Assembly (NCBI RefSeq): GCF_000425945.1
Contig: NZ_AUEK01000011.1
Location: forward strand, 1-64,000
Length of the DNA stretch: 64,000 nt
Source: Candidatus Solirubrobacter pratensis
GTDB taxonomy: Bacteria; Actinomycetota; Thermoleophilia; Solirubrobacterales; Solirubrobacteraceae
Direction: 5' to 3'
The position numbers and the translations under genes are program-made. Under the pieces are notes generated by a model. The model was not told the DNA's origin. It ran no database searches and saw only the letters and a program-made list of their open reading frames with translations. Shown piece by piece: positions 27,821 through 36,550 of the stretch. Positions within the stretch are counted from its first letter, which is position 1; each line of letters starts with the position of its first letter.

Positions 27821-30800
27821 CTAGCTGGAGCTCGTGGGTCTGTCGGCGTTGACCGGGACCTCGGCGATGACGCGTGTGCCCCGGCCGGGGCGGCTTTGGA
27901 CCGTTAGTGTTCCGCCAAGGGCCTCGACGCGGTCTGTGAGGCCGATCAGGCCGGAGCCGCGCGCCGGGTCTACGCCGCCGACGCCGTCGTCGCTGATCGA
28001 GAGCCGCAGGTTGCCGTCGGTGGTGTCGAGCGTGACTTGCACGGCGGAGGCGTTGGAGTGCTTGGCCGCGTTGGTGAGCGCTTCGGAGACGACGTAGTAG
28101 GCGGTCACCTCGACGTGCTCGGGCAGGCGGGCGTCGGTCCGTAGGTCAAGCGTCACGGGGATCGCGGAATGGCCGGCGATCGTCTTGAGCGCCGGGCCGA
28201 GACCGCCTGACGACAGGTTCCTCGGATGGATGCCGCGCGCCAGCTCGCGCGTCTCGTCGATGGCGCGCTGGGCGTTCCCGAGCGCCTCGTCGACGAGCTC
28301 GGCGACCTGCCCGCCCTGGTCGCCGAGCGCCTGCCGGGCGAGCTTGAGCGTGATGATCGTATGGACGAGCCGCTGTTGGGCGCCGTCGTGCAGGTCCCGG
28401 CCGATGCGCCGGCGCGCCTGGTCGGCGGCGGTGACGATGCGCGCGCGCGACGCCGCGAGCTCGGCGTAGAGCTGGGCGTTGTCGAGCGAGACGGCGAGTT
28501 GGCCGGCGATCAGCTTGACCGCGTCGAGCCGCTCGGCGGAGAACGCGCCGCGGATGAGGCGGTTCTCCAGCACCAGCGCCGCCCGCAGCGTGCCGCGACT
28601 GAAGACGGGTACGGCCAGCAGCGAGCAGGAGCCGACGTCCGTGAAGTACGGATCGCGGGCGAAGCGGTCGTCGCGGCCGGCGTCCCCCACGACCAGCGGC
28701 TCACCAACCCGCTGCATGTATCGCAGCACCGACATCGGGACCGCGGCTTCGTGGGCGGTGCCGTCGACTGCGATGACGCCGCCGCCGTCGGGTGCGGGCA
28801 GCAGCCAGTCTCGCCGCTCGTCGCTCCACAGCAGCAGGTGGACGCCGGTCGCGCCGGTCAGCGCGCCGAGCACCTCGACCACGCGCGCGCGCAGCCGTTC
28901 GATGCTGGTCTCCGAGCTGAGCGCCTGCGACGCGGACACGATCCCCAGCAGGTCGATCGTCCCGCTGCTGACCGCGCCGCGGCGTCGGGCGAGATCCCCC
29001 GGCTCCTCGCCCCCACGGCCGGTGATCGCGTCTGCCCGCGGCCGCAGGGTCGGGTAAGCCCAGTCCAGCCGGGCGACCTTCGCGGTTGCGCCCCACGCGA
29101 GGTAGTCCCGGCGGGCCTGGGCGAGAAGGTCGTAGCCGACCTGTTCGACGCCGTGGGCCAGGTAGAAGCGGGCCGCGCGTTCGGCGATCAGGGCGCGATG
29201 CCACGGCCGCTGACGGTCAGCCACCTCGCGCCGCGCGGCGTCGAAGGCGAGCACGGCGGCGCGGAAGTCGCCGACCGCCCAGGCCCGCTCCGCCTCCAGC
29301 AGCCGCAGCAGGTGCAGGAAGTTCGCCGGCGCATTCGCGGCGCGATCGGCCAGCCAGCGCGTCACCTCGTCCAGCTCGGACACCAGATCGCCGCGCTCGT
29401 CGCCGTCCGTGGCGCGGGCCTGCGCGGCGAGGACCAGCCCACGCAGCAAGTGGGCCACAGCGGTGGCGTAGGAGCCGGCGGCAGCGGGGAGCAGCGGCAT
29501 CGCCGCCGCACTGTGCTGTGCCAGGCCGACCGGGTCATCGAAGATGGCGCCGGCGAGGGCGTGGCAGAGATGCGCGTAGAGCAGCGGAAGCGGGTTGCCG
29601 GCATACCGTTCGATGGGGATGGCCTCGGTCGCCGCGGCGGAGCTTTCGCCCTGCAGCACGCGGGCCAGCCATTCGTAGCCCTCGAGCCACTGCCCGGTCT
29701 GCTCGTTGCCGGTCCGGCGCAAGAAGCCCATCCCCCCGTCGACCTCGGCGACGAAGCTCTCCAGCGATGGCGCGCAGTCCGCCAGGTAAGGCACGGCGAG
29801 TTGGTAGGTGTAGCCGGCGTAGGCCAGATCGTCCCCCGCGATCAGCCCTTCCCGGGCCCGCTGAGCCGCGTGGACACCGTTCTCGATCGGCTCGAACCAG
29901 CAGGTGATGGCGGCGAGCATGTGGCGCGCCTGCGAGGTGCCCGGCTCGTAGCCGCGGGCCTCGCCCAGCGCCACGATCCGCCGCAACCCTCGGTACCCGG
30001 CGGCGTACTCGCCGCGCTGCGGCCCAGCGTGGTAGGCGGCGTGGCCGGCCGGGCCGACCAGGGTGGGGCCCGGGCCGTGCTCGATCCAGATCCGCAGCGC
30101 CTCCAGGGCCAGCCAGGCGATCAAGGCGGGGTCGGCGACGAAGTAGGCGACCGGGAGGACGGCATCGATCAGACGGGTCCTGGCCAGCAGCGTCGGCTCG
30201 GTGAGCTCGGGGCGGGTCAGATCGCCGGCAGCGTCGGTGCGGTCCAGCCACCGGTGCAGGCGGTCGAACCCGCGATCGAGCTCGCGGGGGAACCCATCGG
30301 CGGCCGGGACGGTGATGCCGCACTCGCGCAGCGACTCGAGGCCCAGCGCGAGCGCCTCCGCGAAACGGGTCCGGTGGCTCAGGCTGCGCACCTGCACCGC
30401 CGTCGCGTCCGCGCGGCCCACCGCGGTGGGACATAGCCCCTCGATGGCGCGGTACTCCTCGTCCGCCTCCTCCAGGCGCGCAAGGCTGAACAGGGCGGCG
30501 TGGCGGCCGGTGCGCAGGTCGACCACCGTGGCAGCCTCGGCCGGCTCGACCAGCCGGAGTGCGGCCGCCAGCAGCGTGTTCACCAACGCGTGGTCGCCGA
30601 TCAGCGCCGCCGGGTCGGCGGCGCGCCGCAGCAGCCCCACCACCACCCGCCGCTCGTCCGGGTCGCCGACCGCGCCGGCCACCGGCAGGTACTGCTCGGC
30701 CGCGACCGCGAACAGCTCCGGCACCCGGGCCAGCCGCCGCGCCAGCGTCAGCTGCAACCGGCGTCGACCCGGCTCGTCCAGCCGGCCCAGGATCGCCTCG

Positions 30801-32782
30801 CGGATCCGGTCGTGGCGGAACCGCACCGCCGGATGCGCCCCGGGCTCTGCCACCAGCAGGCCCTCGTCGAGGGCGGGCGCCAGCCGCTGCTCCACCACGT
30901 CCGCGGGCTCGCCGGTCGCGGCCAGCAGCAGCCCAAGCTCGGCTCGCCCGCCCAGACACGCCATCGCCTCCATCATCTGCCGCGACGCCACCGGCATCAC
31001 CTCGAGCCGCCCGGCCGCCGGCCCGGGGACCTCGGACTGGCCCAGATGCGCGCGCACTGCCGCCGCCTCCCACCGCCACCCGTCCGTGGTCGCCGCCAAC
31101 ACGCCGTCGCGGCGCAGCCCGTCGAGCAGCTCCACCGTCTCGTACGGATTGCCGCGCGTACGCGGTTCGATCACCTCGACCAAGCCCGCCGTCGTGGCCC
31201 GGTCCGCGTGCAGCATCTCGGCCACCATCGCGACGAGACTCGGCGCCGGCAGGTTGGGCAGCCGGAGGTGCCGCACTCCGGCCTGATCACGCCAGCGCGA
31301 CAGCCGGGCCGCCAGCTGATCGTCCACGTCGCCGTCACGGTACGCGCCCACCAGCAGCAGCCCGTCGACCGGCCCCTCGCTCAGGACCAGGTCGACGGCA
31401 CCGAGCGGCGTACGCCCCGCCCACTGCAGGTCATCGACGAACACGATCAGCGGCCGTTTCCGCGACGCGACCGCCCGCAGCACCTGCAAAGCCGCTCGCT
31501 GCGTCCGAGCCTGTGCAGTCAGCGGATCGCCCGCATCAGGCGGCACGCCCAGCAGCACCGCGAGCTCGGGCACCGTCGCGGTCAGCAGCGCCGCGTTCGC
31601 GCCGACCGCCGCCAAGATCCGCTCGCGGACCTCGGCCAGCTCAGCCTCCGGCTCAGCCAGCAACAGCCGGCCCAGCGCGCGCAACGCCTGACGTAGCGCG
31701 TCGAACTCCAGATCCCGCCGGTACTGGTCGAACTTGCCGGCCACGAACCAGCCATCAGCGCTCGTCACCACCGGCCGCAGCTCATCGACCAACGCCGTCT
31801 TGCCCACCCCCGCCGCGCCACCGACCAGCACCCCACGGCACGTCCCCGACAAAGCCGCCGCAAACGCCGCCTCCAGCGCCGCCACCTCGGCGTCACGGCC
31901 CACCAACCGCGACGGCGGCGGCAACCGCAGTGGAACATCATGCTCGCCGACCCGCAGCGCAGCGGCCGCACGCACGTCGGCGTCCCGCAACCGCTCCAGG
32001 TCGTAGACCAGGCCGTCGGCCGTCTGGTAGCGGTTGTCCGGTTCCTTCTCCAGCAGATGCATGACGATCTCGGACAGCGCCGCCGGTATCGCCGGGTCGG
32101 CCTCGGCCGGCGGCACCGGCACGCGAGCCAGGTGGTCATGCGTGAGCCGCAACGCATCGCCGGAACCGAACGGCGGCGCGCCCATCGCCAGCTCGTACAA
32201 CGTCGCGCCCACCGCGTACAGATCGGCACGCTGATCGACCGAGCGGCCGGTCCGCCCCGTCTGCTCGGGCGCCACGTACGCCAACGTCCCCATGATCTCG
32301 CTGTGGTGCGTGAACTCGGGGCGGATCTCGCCCAAGGACGTCGCCAACCCGAACCCGACCAGGCACGGCGCGCCGTCGCGGGCGAGCACGATGTTCGCCG
32401 GAGTGATGTCCCGGTGCATCACACCCCGGCGGTGCATCCCCGCCACCGCCTGAGCCAGCGCCACCGCCAGCCCGATCAGCTCATCGACCGCCAACGGCTT
32501 CGCCACCCCCGCCAGGGTCGTATCACTGGCGTCCGCCATCACGATCGACCCCGGGTACCGCGGCGCCTCCACCAGCTGCGCGACCCCCACCACACCGCGC
32601 AGCCGCTCCAGCATCGCCACCTCATGCCGCAACCCGCGTTGGGCGCCCGGCCCCAGCGGCTCCTTGCGGATCACCGTGCGCCCGGCAAGGAACACCCGAG
32701 TCACACGCGTGCGTTCGCTCTCGTACACCACTTCAGCCCGAACGGGCGGATCCCGGCCCGGCGGCACCTCACCCATCTCCAC
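27821..32782 (-). CDS. Hybrid signalling protein: Ser/Thr kinase-like, AAA ATPase, TPR-like, GAF, histidine kinase
   Basis: A roughly 1653-residue cytoplasmic multi-sensor protein. Order: protein kinase fold 20-265, AAA/STAND ATPase about 285-560 with Walker [17 protein letters not shown], a long helical TPR-like region to about 1190, a GAF domain 1270-1410, then HisKA_3 with the H-box [16 protein letters not shown] (His about 1464) and HATPase_c ([32 protein letters not shown]). The kinase part retains a Lys in TVIRKE (about 40) and HRDITPAN (123), but the DFG motif reads VGFGLA, so the metal-binding Asp is replaced by Gly. The start is set at GTG 32782, which has GGAGG six bases upstream; GTG 32797 is possible. 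No response regulator is adjacent. Similar hybrids occur in myxobacteria, cyanobacteria and actinobacteria. Confidence 0.85.
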   Translation of the reverse strand: MEMGEVPPGRDPPVRAEVVYESERTRVTRVFLAGRTVIRKEPLGPGAQRGLRHEVAMLERLRGVVGVAQLVEAPRYPGSIVMADASDTTLAGVAKPLAVDELIGLAVALAQAVAGMHRRGVMHRDITPANIVLARDGAPCLVGFGLATSLGEIRPEFTHHSEIMGTLAYVAPEQTGRTGRSVDQRADLYAVGATLYELAMGAPPFGSGDALRLTHDHLARVPVPPAEADPAIPAALSEIVMHLLEKEPDNRYQTADGLVYDLERLRDADVRAAAALRVGEHDVPLRLPPPSRLVGRDAEVAALEAAFAAALSGTCRGVLVGGAAGVGKTALVDELRPVVTSADGWFVAGKFDQYRRDLEFDALRQALRALGRLLLAEPEAELAEVRERILAAVGANAALLTATVPELAVLLGVPPDAGDPLTAQARTQRAALQVLRAVASRKRPLIVFVDDLQWAGRTPLGAVDLVLSEGPVDGLLLVGAYRDGDVDDQLAARLSRWRDQAGVRHLRLPNLPAPSLVAMVAEMLHADRATTAGLVEVIEPRTRGNPYETVELLDGLRRDGVLAATTDGWRWEAAAVRAHLGQSEVPGPAAGRLEVMPVASRQMMEAMACLGGRAELGLLLAATGEPADVVEQRLAPALDEGLLVAEPGAHPAVRFRHDRIREAILGRLDEPGRRRLQLTLARRLARVPELFAVAAEQYLPVAGAVGDPDERRVVVGLLRRAADPAALIGDHALVNTLLAAALRLVEPAEAATVVDLRTGRHAALFSLARLEEADEEYRAIEGLCPTAVGRADATAVQVRSLSHRTRFAEALALGLESLRECGITVPAADGFPRELDRGFDRLHRWLDRTDAAGDLTRPELTEPTLLARTRLIDAVLPVAYFVADPALIAWLALEALRIWIEHGPGPTLVGPAGHAAYHAGPQRGEYAAGYRGLRRIVALGEARGYEPGTSQARHMLAAITCWFEPIENGVHAAQRAREGLIAGDDLAYAGYTYQLAVPYLADCAPSLESFVAEVDGGMGFLRRTGNEQTGQWLEGYEWLARVLQGESSAAATEAIPIERYAGNPLPLLYAHLCHALAGAIFDDPVGLAQHSAAAMPLLPAAAGSYATAVAHLLRGLVLAAQARATDGDERGDLVSELDEVTRWLADRAANAPANFLHLLRLLEAERAWAVGDFRAAVLAFDAARREVADRQRPWHRALIAERAARFYLAHGVEQVGYDLLAQARRDYLAWGATAKVARLDWAYPTLRPRADAITGRGGEEPGDLARRRGAVSSGTIDLLGIVSASQALSSETSIERLRARVVEVLGALTGATGVHLLLWSDERRDWLLPAPDGGGVIAVDGTAHEAAVPMSVLRYMQRVGEPLVVGDAGRDDRFARDPYFTDVGSCSLLAVPVFSRGTLRAALVLENRLIRGAFSAERLDAVKLIAGQLAVSLDNAQLYAELAASRARIVTAADQARRRIGRDLHDGAQQRLVHTIITLKLARQALGDQGGQVAELVDEALGNAQRAIDETRELARGIHPRNLSSGGLGPALKTIAGHSAIPVTLDLRTDARLPEHVEVTAYYVVSEALTNAAKHSNASAVQVTLDTTDGNLRLSISDDGVGGVDPARGSGLIGLTDRVEALGGTLTVQSRPGRGTRVIAEVPVNADRPTSSS

Positions 32783-33049
32783 CGGACACCTCCACACCCG
32801 CCCGGACCGAGCTCATACGCCTGCTCGCCGACAAGCTCACCACCAGCTGGTCAAAGCAGGACACGGCTCTCCGCTGTCCGCACCGGCGATCGACCTTAAC
32901 ACCGGCCGCACCAGCCTGCCAGCGGTCGCCCCCGGCCCTTGGCGCGCTTGCGCTTCGCCTGCAGGCGAGCGTCTCGCAAGTCGCGCCGGGGGTGTCCTGC
33001 GCGACGAAGCCGACCTTTGCGAGCTGCCGGGCCGGCGCTGCCCGCGACG

Positions 33050-33075
33050 TACGATGGAAGGTGTAACATTTTACT
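33050..33075 (+). promoter_or_regulatory. gntR promoter and candidate GntR operator (site A)
   Basis: The 19-mer GGAAGGTGTAACATTTTAC occupies 33056-33074, ending one base before the gntR GTG. It matches the site between the cyclodeaminase and binding-protein genes at 16 of 19 positions (opposite orientation). TAACAT (33064-33069) is placed exactly as a -10 for a leaderless transcript beginning at the GTG, which would explain the absence of a ribosome site. An upstream TACGAT (33050-33055) is the alternative -10. Confidence 0.55.
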
Positions 33076-33744
33076 GTGCGACAGCTAACTCCAACCAGCC
33101 TGCGCGAGCAGGCGCAGCAGGTGATCCGCGCCAGCATCCTCGCCGGCGAGCTGGAGTCCGGGCAGATCTACTCGTCCGCGACACTGGCCGAGCGGCTCGG
33201 CGTCTCGCCCACTCCCGTTCGCGAGGCGATGCTGGAGCTCGCCAACGGCGGCCTGGTCGAGCCGGTCCGGAACCGCGGGTTCCGCATCCTGACGCCCGAT
33301 GAGGGTGACCTTGACGAGATCAGCGCGCTGCGCATCATGCTCGAGGCGCCGTCGATGCGCACCGTCGTGGAACGCGCCACCGATGCGCAGCTGCGCGACC
33401 TGCGAGAGCTCGTGACGCGCATCGAGGCTGCCGCGGCGGACGCGGACGTCGCGGGGTTCCTGCTCGCCGATCGCGCGTTTCACCTCGGGATGCTCGAGCT
33501 CACCGGGAACGGGCGGCTGGTCCGGCTCGTCGCGCAGTTACGCGACCAGACCCGCATCGCCGGCATCAGCGAGCTCGCGCGCGAGGGGAACCTGATGAGG
33601 TCCGCGGCCGAGCACCGCGAGATCCTCGACGCGCTCGAGGCGCGCGACGCCGACCAGGCGGAGGCACTGATGCGACGGCACCTGATCCACACGCGCGGGA
33701 TCTGGGCCGGACGTGCCGAAGCTGACGCGACCACCGTGCCCTGA
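33076..33744 (+). CDS. GntR-family transcription regulator, FCD (FadR-like) type
   Basis: A 222-residue DNA-binding regulator. The N-terminal winged helix covers about residues 8-72 (SLREQAQQVIRASILAGELE, LAERLGVSPTPVREAMLELA). The C-terminal FCD ligand-binding domain covers about 78-215 and keeps its Asp/His metal-site residues in DRAFHLG, AAEHREILDAL and MRRHLIHTRG. FCD members are usually repressors released by small organic acids or amino-acid derivatives. It converges with the cyclodeaminase gene, with one base between stop codons. A sequence shared with the promoter of the transport/hydantoinase operon overlaps its own start, so it probably controls itself, the cyclodeaminase and the operon. 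Start GTG 33076 has no ribosome site and fits a leaderless transcript. Confidence 0.9.
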   Translation: MRQLTPTSLREQAQQVIRASILAGELESGQIYSSATLAERLGVSPTPVREAMLELANGGLVEPVRNRGFRILTPDEGDLDEISALRIMLEAPSMRTVVERATDAQLRDLRELVTRIEAAAADADVAGFLLADRAFHLGMLELTGNGRLVRLVAQLRDQTRIAGISELAREGNLMRSAAEHREILDALEARDADQAEALMRRHLIHTRGIWAGRAEADATTVP

Positions 33745-33745
33745 G

Positions 33746-34720
33746 TCAACCGACCGGCGCGGGCCGCCCAGCGGGCGCGACCCCGAGCCGGCGCGCCGCA
33801 GCCGCCGCGACCGCCAGGTCCTCGAGCGCGAGCCCGACCGACTTGAACACCGTCACCTGGTCGGGTCCGGCGCGGCCGACCGTGCCGCGCACGACCCCGG
33901 CGAGCTCGTGGCGCACGGCGTCCTCGGTCAGCGCGCCGTCGGCGATCGCCAGCAGGACGTCACCCGCCTCCAGCAGCGCGGACTCGCGCGTCTCCACGAC
34001 GAGCAGCCCGCGCAGGAGCGCCTCCGGCGGCAGCTCGCGCATGTCGGGCCGGTAGGCGCCGATCGCGTTGACGTGCACCCCGGCCGGTAGCCGCGAGGCG
34101 GCAAAGAGCGGCTCGCGGCTGGTCGTGCAGGTGCAGACGACGTCGGCTGCGGCGACCGCCTCCGGGCCGGCCGCGACCGCGTCGAGGCCGTCGCCGGCCA
34201 GCTCCGCGACGAGCGCCGCGGCGCGGGCGGGGTCGCGTCCGACGATCGCGACGTGCTCGATCGGCCGCACGGACCGCATCGCGGCGACGTGGGCGCGAGC
34301 CTGCGTCCCGGCGCCGAAGACGACGAGCCGGCGCGCGTCGGCGCGGGCGAGCCGGCGGGTCGCGAGCGCCGACACGGCGGCGGTCCGCACGGCGGTCAGC
34401 GCGGCGCCGTCGATGACGGCCGCCGCCGCGAGCGTGCCAGGCGCGAAGAGCACGTAGACCCCGTGGATGAACGGCAGCCCGAGCTCGGCGTTGCCGGGCG
34501 CGAGGGTGACGAGCTTGACGCCTACCCCCTCGCCCCCGGCGGCGGGCATCAGCAGCAGCTCACCGCCGGGCACCGCGAGGTGCGCGCGCGCGGGCCCAGG
34601 GGCCGACTCGGCGAGGAAGGCCTCCTCCAGCGCATCGACGGCCTCGATCCACGACAGCGCCGCGGACAGCTGCTCAGCGCCGATGAAGCGGGGGACGCCG
34701 CCCTGATCCGCGCCCCTCAC
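33746..34720 (-). CDS. Ornithine cyclodeaminase / mu-crystallin family protein
   Basis: A 324-residue NAD(P)-dependent enzyme. Conserved Lys69 lies in VGVKLVTLAPGN, followed by GLPFIHGVYVLF, the TAVRTAAVSALATRRLARAD segment, the Rossmann loop VVFGAGTQARAHVAAM (136-151) and NAIGAYRPDMRELP with the family's Asp. Relatives convert ornithine to proline, reduce cyclic ketimines or dehydrogenate alanine and N-alkyl amino acids, so the exact reaction is open. Here the partner genes suggest it handles an amino acid released from a cyclic amide. Start GTG 34720. It is transcribed away from the binding-protein operon, with a shared regulatory site at 34794-34812. Confidence 0.88.
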   Translation of the reverse strand: MRGADQGGVPRFIGAEQLSAALSWIEAVDALEEAFLAESAPGPARAHLAVPGGELLLMPAAGGEGVGVKLVTLAPGNAELGLPFIHGVYVLFAPGTLAAAAVIDGAALTAVRTAAVSALATRRLARADARRLVVFGAGTQARAHVAAMRSVRPIEHVAIVGRDPARAAALVAELAGDGLDAVAAGPEAVAAADVVCTCTTSREPLFAASRLPAGVHVNAIGAYRPDMRELPPEALLRGLLVVETRESALLEAGDVLLAIADGALTEDAVRHELAGVVRGTVGRAGPDQVTVFKSVGLALEDLAVAAAAARRLGVAPAGRPAPVG

Positions 34721-34793
34721 TCGCCGCCCGCCGGCGGGACGACCAGATGGGGCGAGCGCTTCGACCCCGTGTCGCTAGCAGACAACATCATGG

Positions 34794-34820
34794 GTAATAT
34801 GGTACACCTTACGCCGTCAA
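34794..34820. promoter_or_regulatory. Divergent promoter with candidate GntR operator (site B)
   Basis: The minus-strand 19-mer GTAAGGTGTACCATATTAC (34812-34794) matches the gntR start-site motif at 16 of 19 bases. On the plus strand TAATAT (34795-34800) is a good -10 for the operon. On the minus strand TTGACG (34820-34815) is a good -35 for the cyclodeaminase gene, with the motif in its spacer. A repressor bound here could silence both directions. Read by eye. Confidence 0.58.
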
Positions 34821-34883
34821 TGCGGCGACGGTCATCGCCGCGACGAGCACGGGGCGTCAGCCCGCGAGCGACGGAGGATGGGA

Positions 34884-36527
34884 ATGCGGTTGTCGAATCG
34901 AGCGAGCCTGGCGGCTGCCACGGCCGCTGTCGGGTTGGGCCTCGCAGCCTGCGGAGGCTCCTACAACGGTGGCTCCGGGGCGAGCGGCTCGGGTTCCGGC
35001 AGCTCGTCGGCCCAGGGCGGCGACGGCTCGCCGCTGAAGGTCAACATGGCGGTCGCGCCCGGGACGCTCGATCCCGCGTCCGGGTGCGGTGTGAACGATC
35101 TCTCGATCATCGGCAACCTTTACAGCCGGCTGACGCAGTACGGCAGCAAGCCAGGCCCGGACGGGACGACCGAGGTCGACCCCGCCGCGATCAAGCCCTA
35201 CGCCGCGGAGTCGTGGACGATCGGCGACGCCGGCAAGACGTATACGTTCAAGCTGCGCCCCGGCGCGAAGTTCCCCAGCGGCAAGCCGGTTGACGCCAAT
35301 GCCGTCAAGTACTCGTTCGAGCGCACGCTGACGATGAACGGCTGCGGCGGCTACTTCCTGCACGACGGACTGCTCGATCCGCCGCTGATCAAGTCGATCG
35401 AGGCCAAGGACCCGACGACGGTCGTGTTCAAGCTCAGCCAGGCCGATCACAACGCCCTGCAGGCGTGGGCGCAGCCAGCCGCGTCGATCGTCGATCCCTC
35501 GGTCGTCGAGGCCCACGGCGGCGTCAAGAAGGACAGCGTCAACCAGTACATGGCGGGCCACGCCGCGGGCGCGGGCGCGTACGTGGTCGAGTCCTACGAG
35601 CCGAACAAGAGCATCGTGCTGACGGCCAACCCCGATTACGTGGGGCCGGGGAAGCCGGCGTCCAAGACGATCCGGATCGACTTCGTCAACTCGGACCCGA
35701 CGCTTCTGCTGCAGGCGAAGTCGGGCGACGCGGACATCACGATCGGGCTCTCGAAGCAGAGCGCCAAGAGCCTCGAGGGCGCCGGCAATGTGCGCGTGGT
35801 CGCCAACGACACGCCGCTGTCGGAGCAGATCGGCCTGCCGAACACCAAGGCACCGTTCAACAACCGCGACTTCCGCGAGGCGCTCACGCTCGCGCTTCCT
35901 TACCAGCAGATCGTCGACAAGGCCGCGTTCGGCTACGGACGCCTGTTCTCGGGTCCGCTGCAGCCGGTCTTCCCCGACTACGACCCGTCGATCGGCGGCC
36001 CGCCGCAGACCGATCCGGCGAAGGCGAAGCAGCTGATCGCCCAGTCGGGCGTCAAGACGCCGGTGACGATCCAGATGGTCGTGCAGGAAGGCAACAGCGC
36101 CGATCAGCAGATCGCGACCATCGCGCAGGGCGAGTGGCGCAAGCTCGGCGTCGACGTGAAGATCCGCAACCTGCCGGCCAGCGAGTACATCAGCGGCCTG
36201 CAGCAGCACAAGTACCAGTCCTACGTCCGCCTCGACGGCCCCGGTGTGATCGACGCCGGCTACTACCTCGGCTACGACATGCTGTGCAAGGTCGGCTTCA
36301 ACCTCTCCGAGGTCTGCATCCCCGAAGCCGACAAGCTCGCGGCGCGGGCGCGCAACGAGACTGACGCGGCCAAGCGCAAGCAGCTCTACGACCAGATCAG
36401 CAAGCTCTGGCTGGCCGACTTCCCGAAGATCCAGGTCTACGCCGACAAGAACGTCACCGTGCTCTCGAAGCGAGTGAAGTCCTTCTTCTACTCGCACGAG
36501 CCGGACTTCCGGACCTGGTCGAAGTAA
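34884..36527 (+). CDS. ABC transporter substrate-binding lipoprotein (peptide/nickel type, SBP_bac_5)
   Basis: A 547-residue lipoprotein. The signal peptide ends in the lipobox GLGLAACGG, giving an N-terminal lipid-anchored Cys, followed by a Gly/Ser-rich tether. The mature part is a family 5 extracellular binding protein: LKVNMAVAPGTLDPASGCG, the YAAESWTIGDAGKTYTFKLR segment with PGAKFPSGKPVDANAVKYSF, and FREALTLALPYQQIVDKAAF. ATG 34884 is preferred to ATG 34878 because GGAGG (34873-34877) is correctly spaced only for the former. It is the first gene of the operon and captures the substrate for the downstream permeases. The stop is 23 bases before hyuA. Confidence 0.93.
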   Translation: MRLSNRASLAAATAAVGLGLAACGGSYNGGSGASGSGSGSSSAQGGDGSPLKVNMAVAPGTLDPASGCGVNDLSIIGNLYSRLTQYGSKPGPDGTTEVDPAAIKPYAAESWTIGDAGKTYTFKLRPGAKFPSGKPVDANAVKYSFERTLTMNGCGGYFLHDGLLDPPLIKSIEAKDPTTVVFKLSQADHNALQAWAQPAASIVDPSVVEAHGGVKKDSVNQYMAGHAAGAGAYVVESYEPNKSIVLTANPDYVGPGKPASKTIRIDFVNSDPTLLLQAKSGDADITIGLSKQSAKSLEGAGNVRVVANDTPLSEQIGLPNTKAPFNNRDFREALTLALPYQQIVDKAAFGYGRLFSGPLQPVFPDYDPSIGGPPQTDPAKAKQLIAQSGVKTPVTIQMVVQEGNSADQQIATIAQGEWRKLGVDVKIRNLPASEYISGLQQHKYQSYVRLDGPGVIDAGYYLGYDMLCKVGFNLSEVCIPEADKLAARARNETDAAKRKQLYDQISKLWLADFPKIQVYADKNVTVLSKRVKSFFYSHEPDFRTWSK

Positions 36528-36550
36528 GCAAGCGACGACCCGGAGATTCG

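Noticed and set aside
28226..30436. A 736-residue plus-strand frame opposite the hybrid kinase
   Set aside because: No recognisable motif, Arg/Gln/His-rich composition, and it lies fully antisense to conserved histidine kinase and TPR regions.
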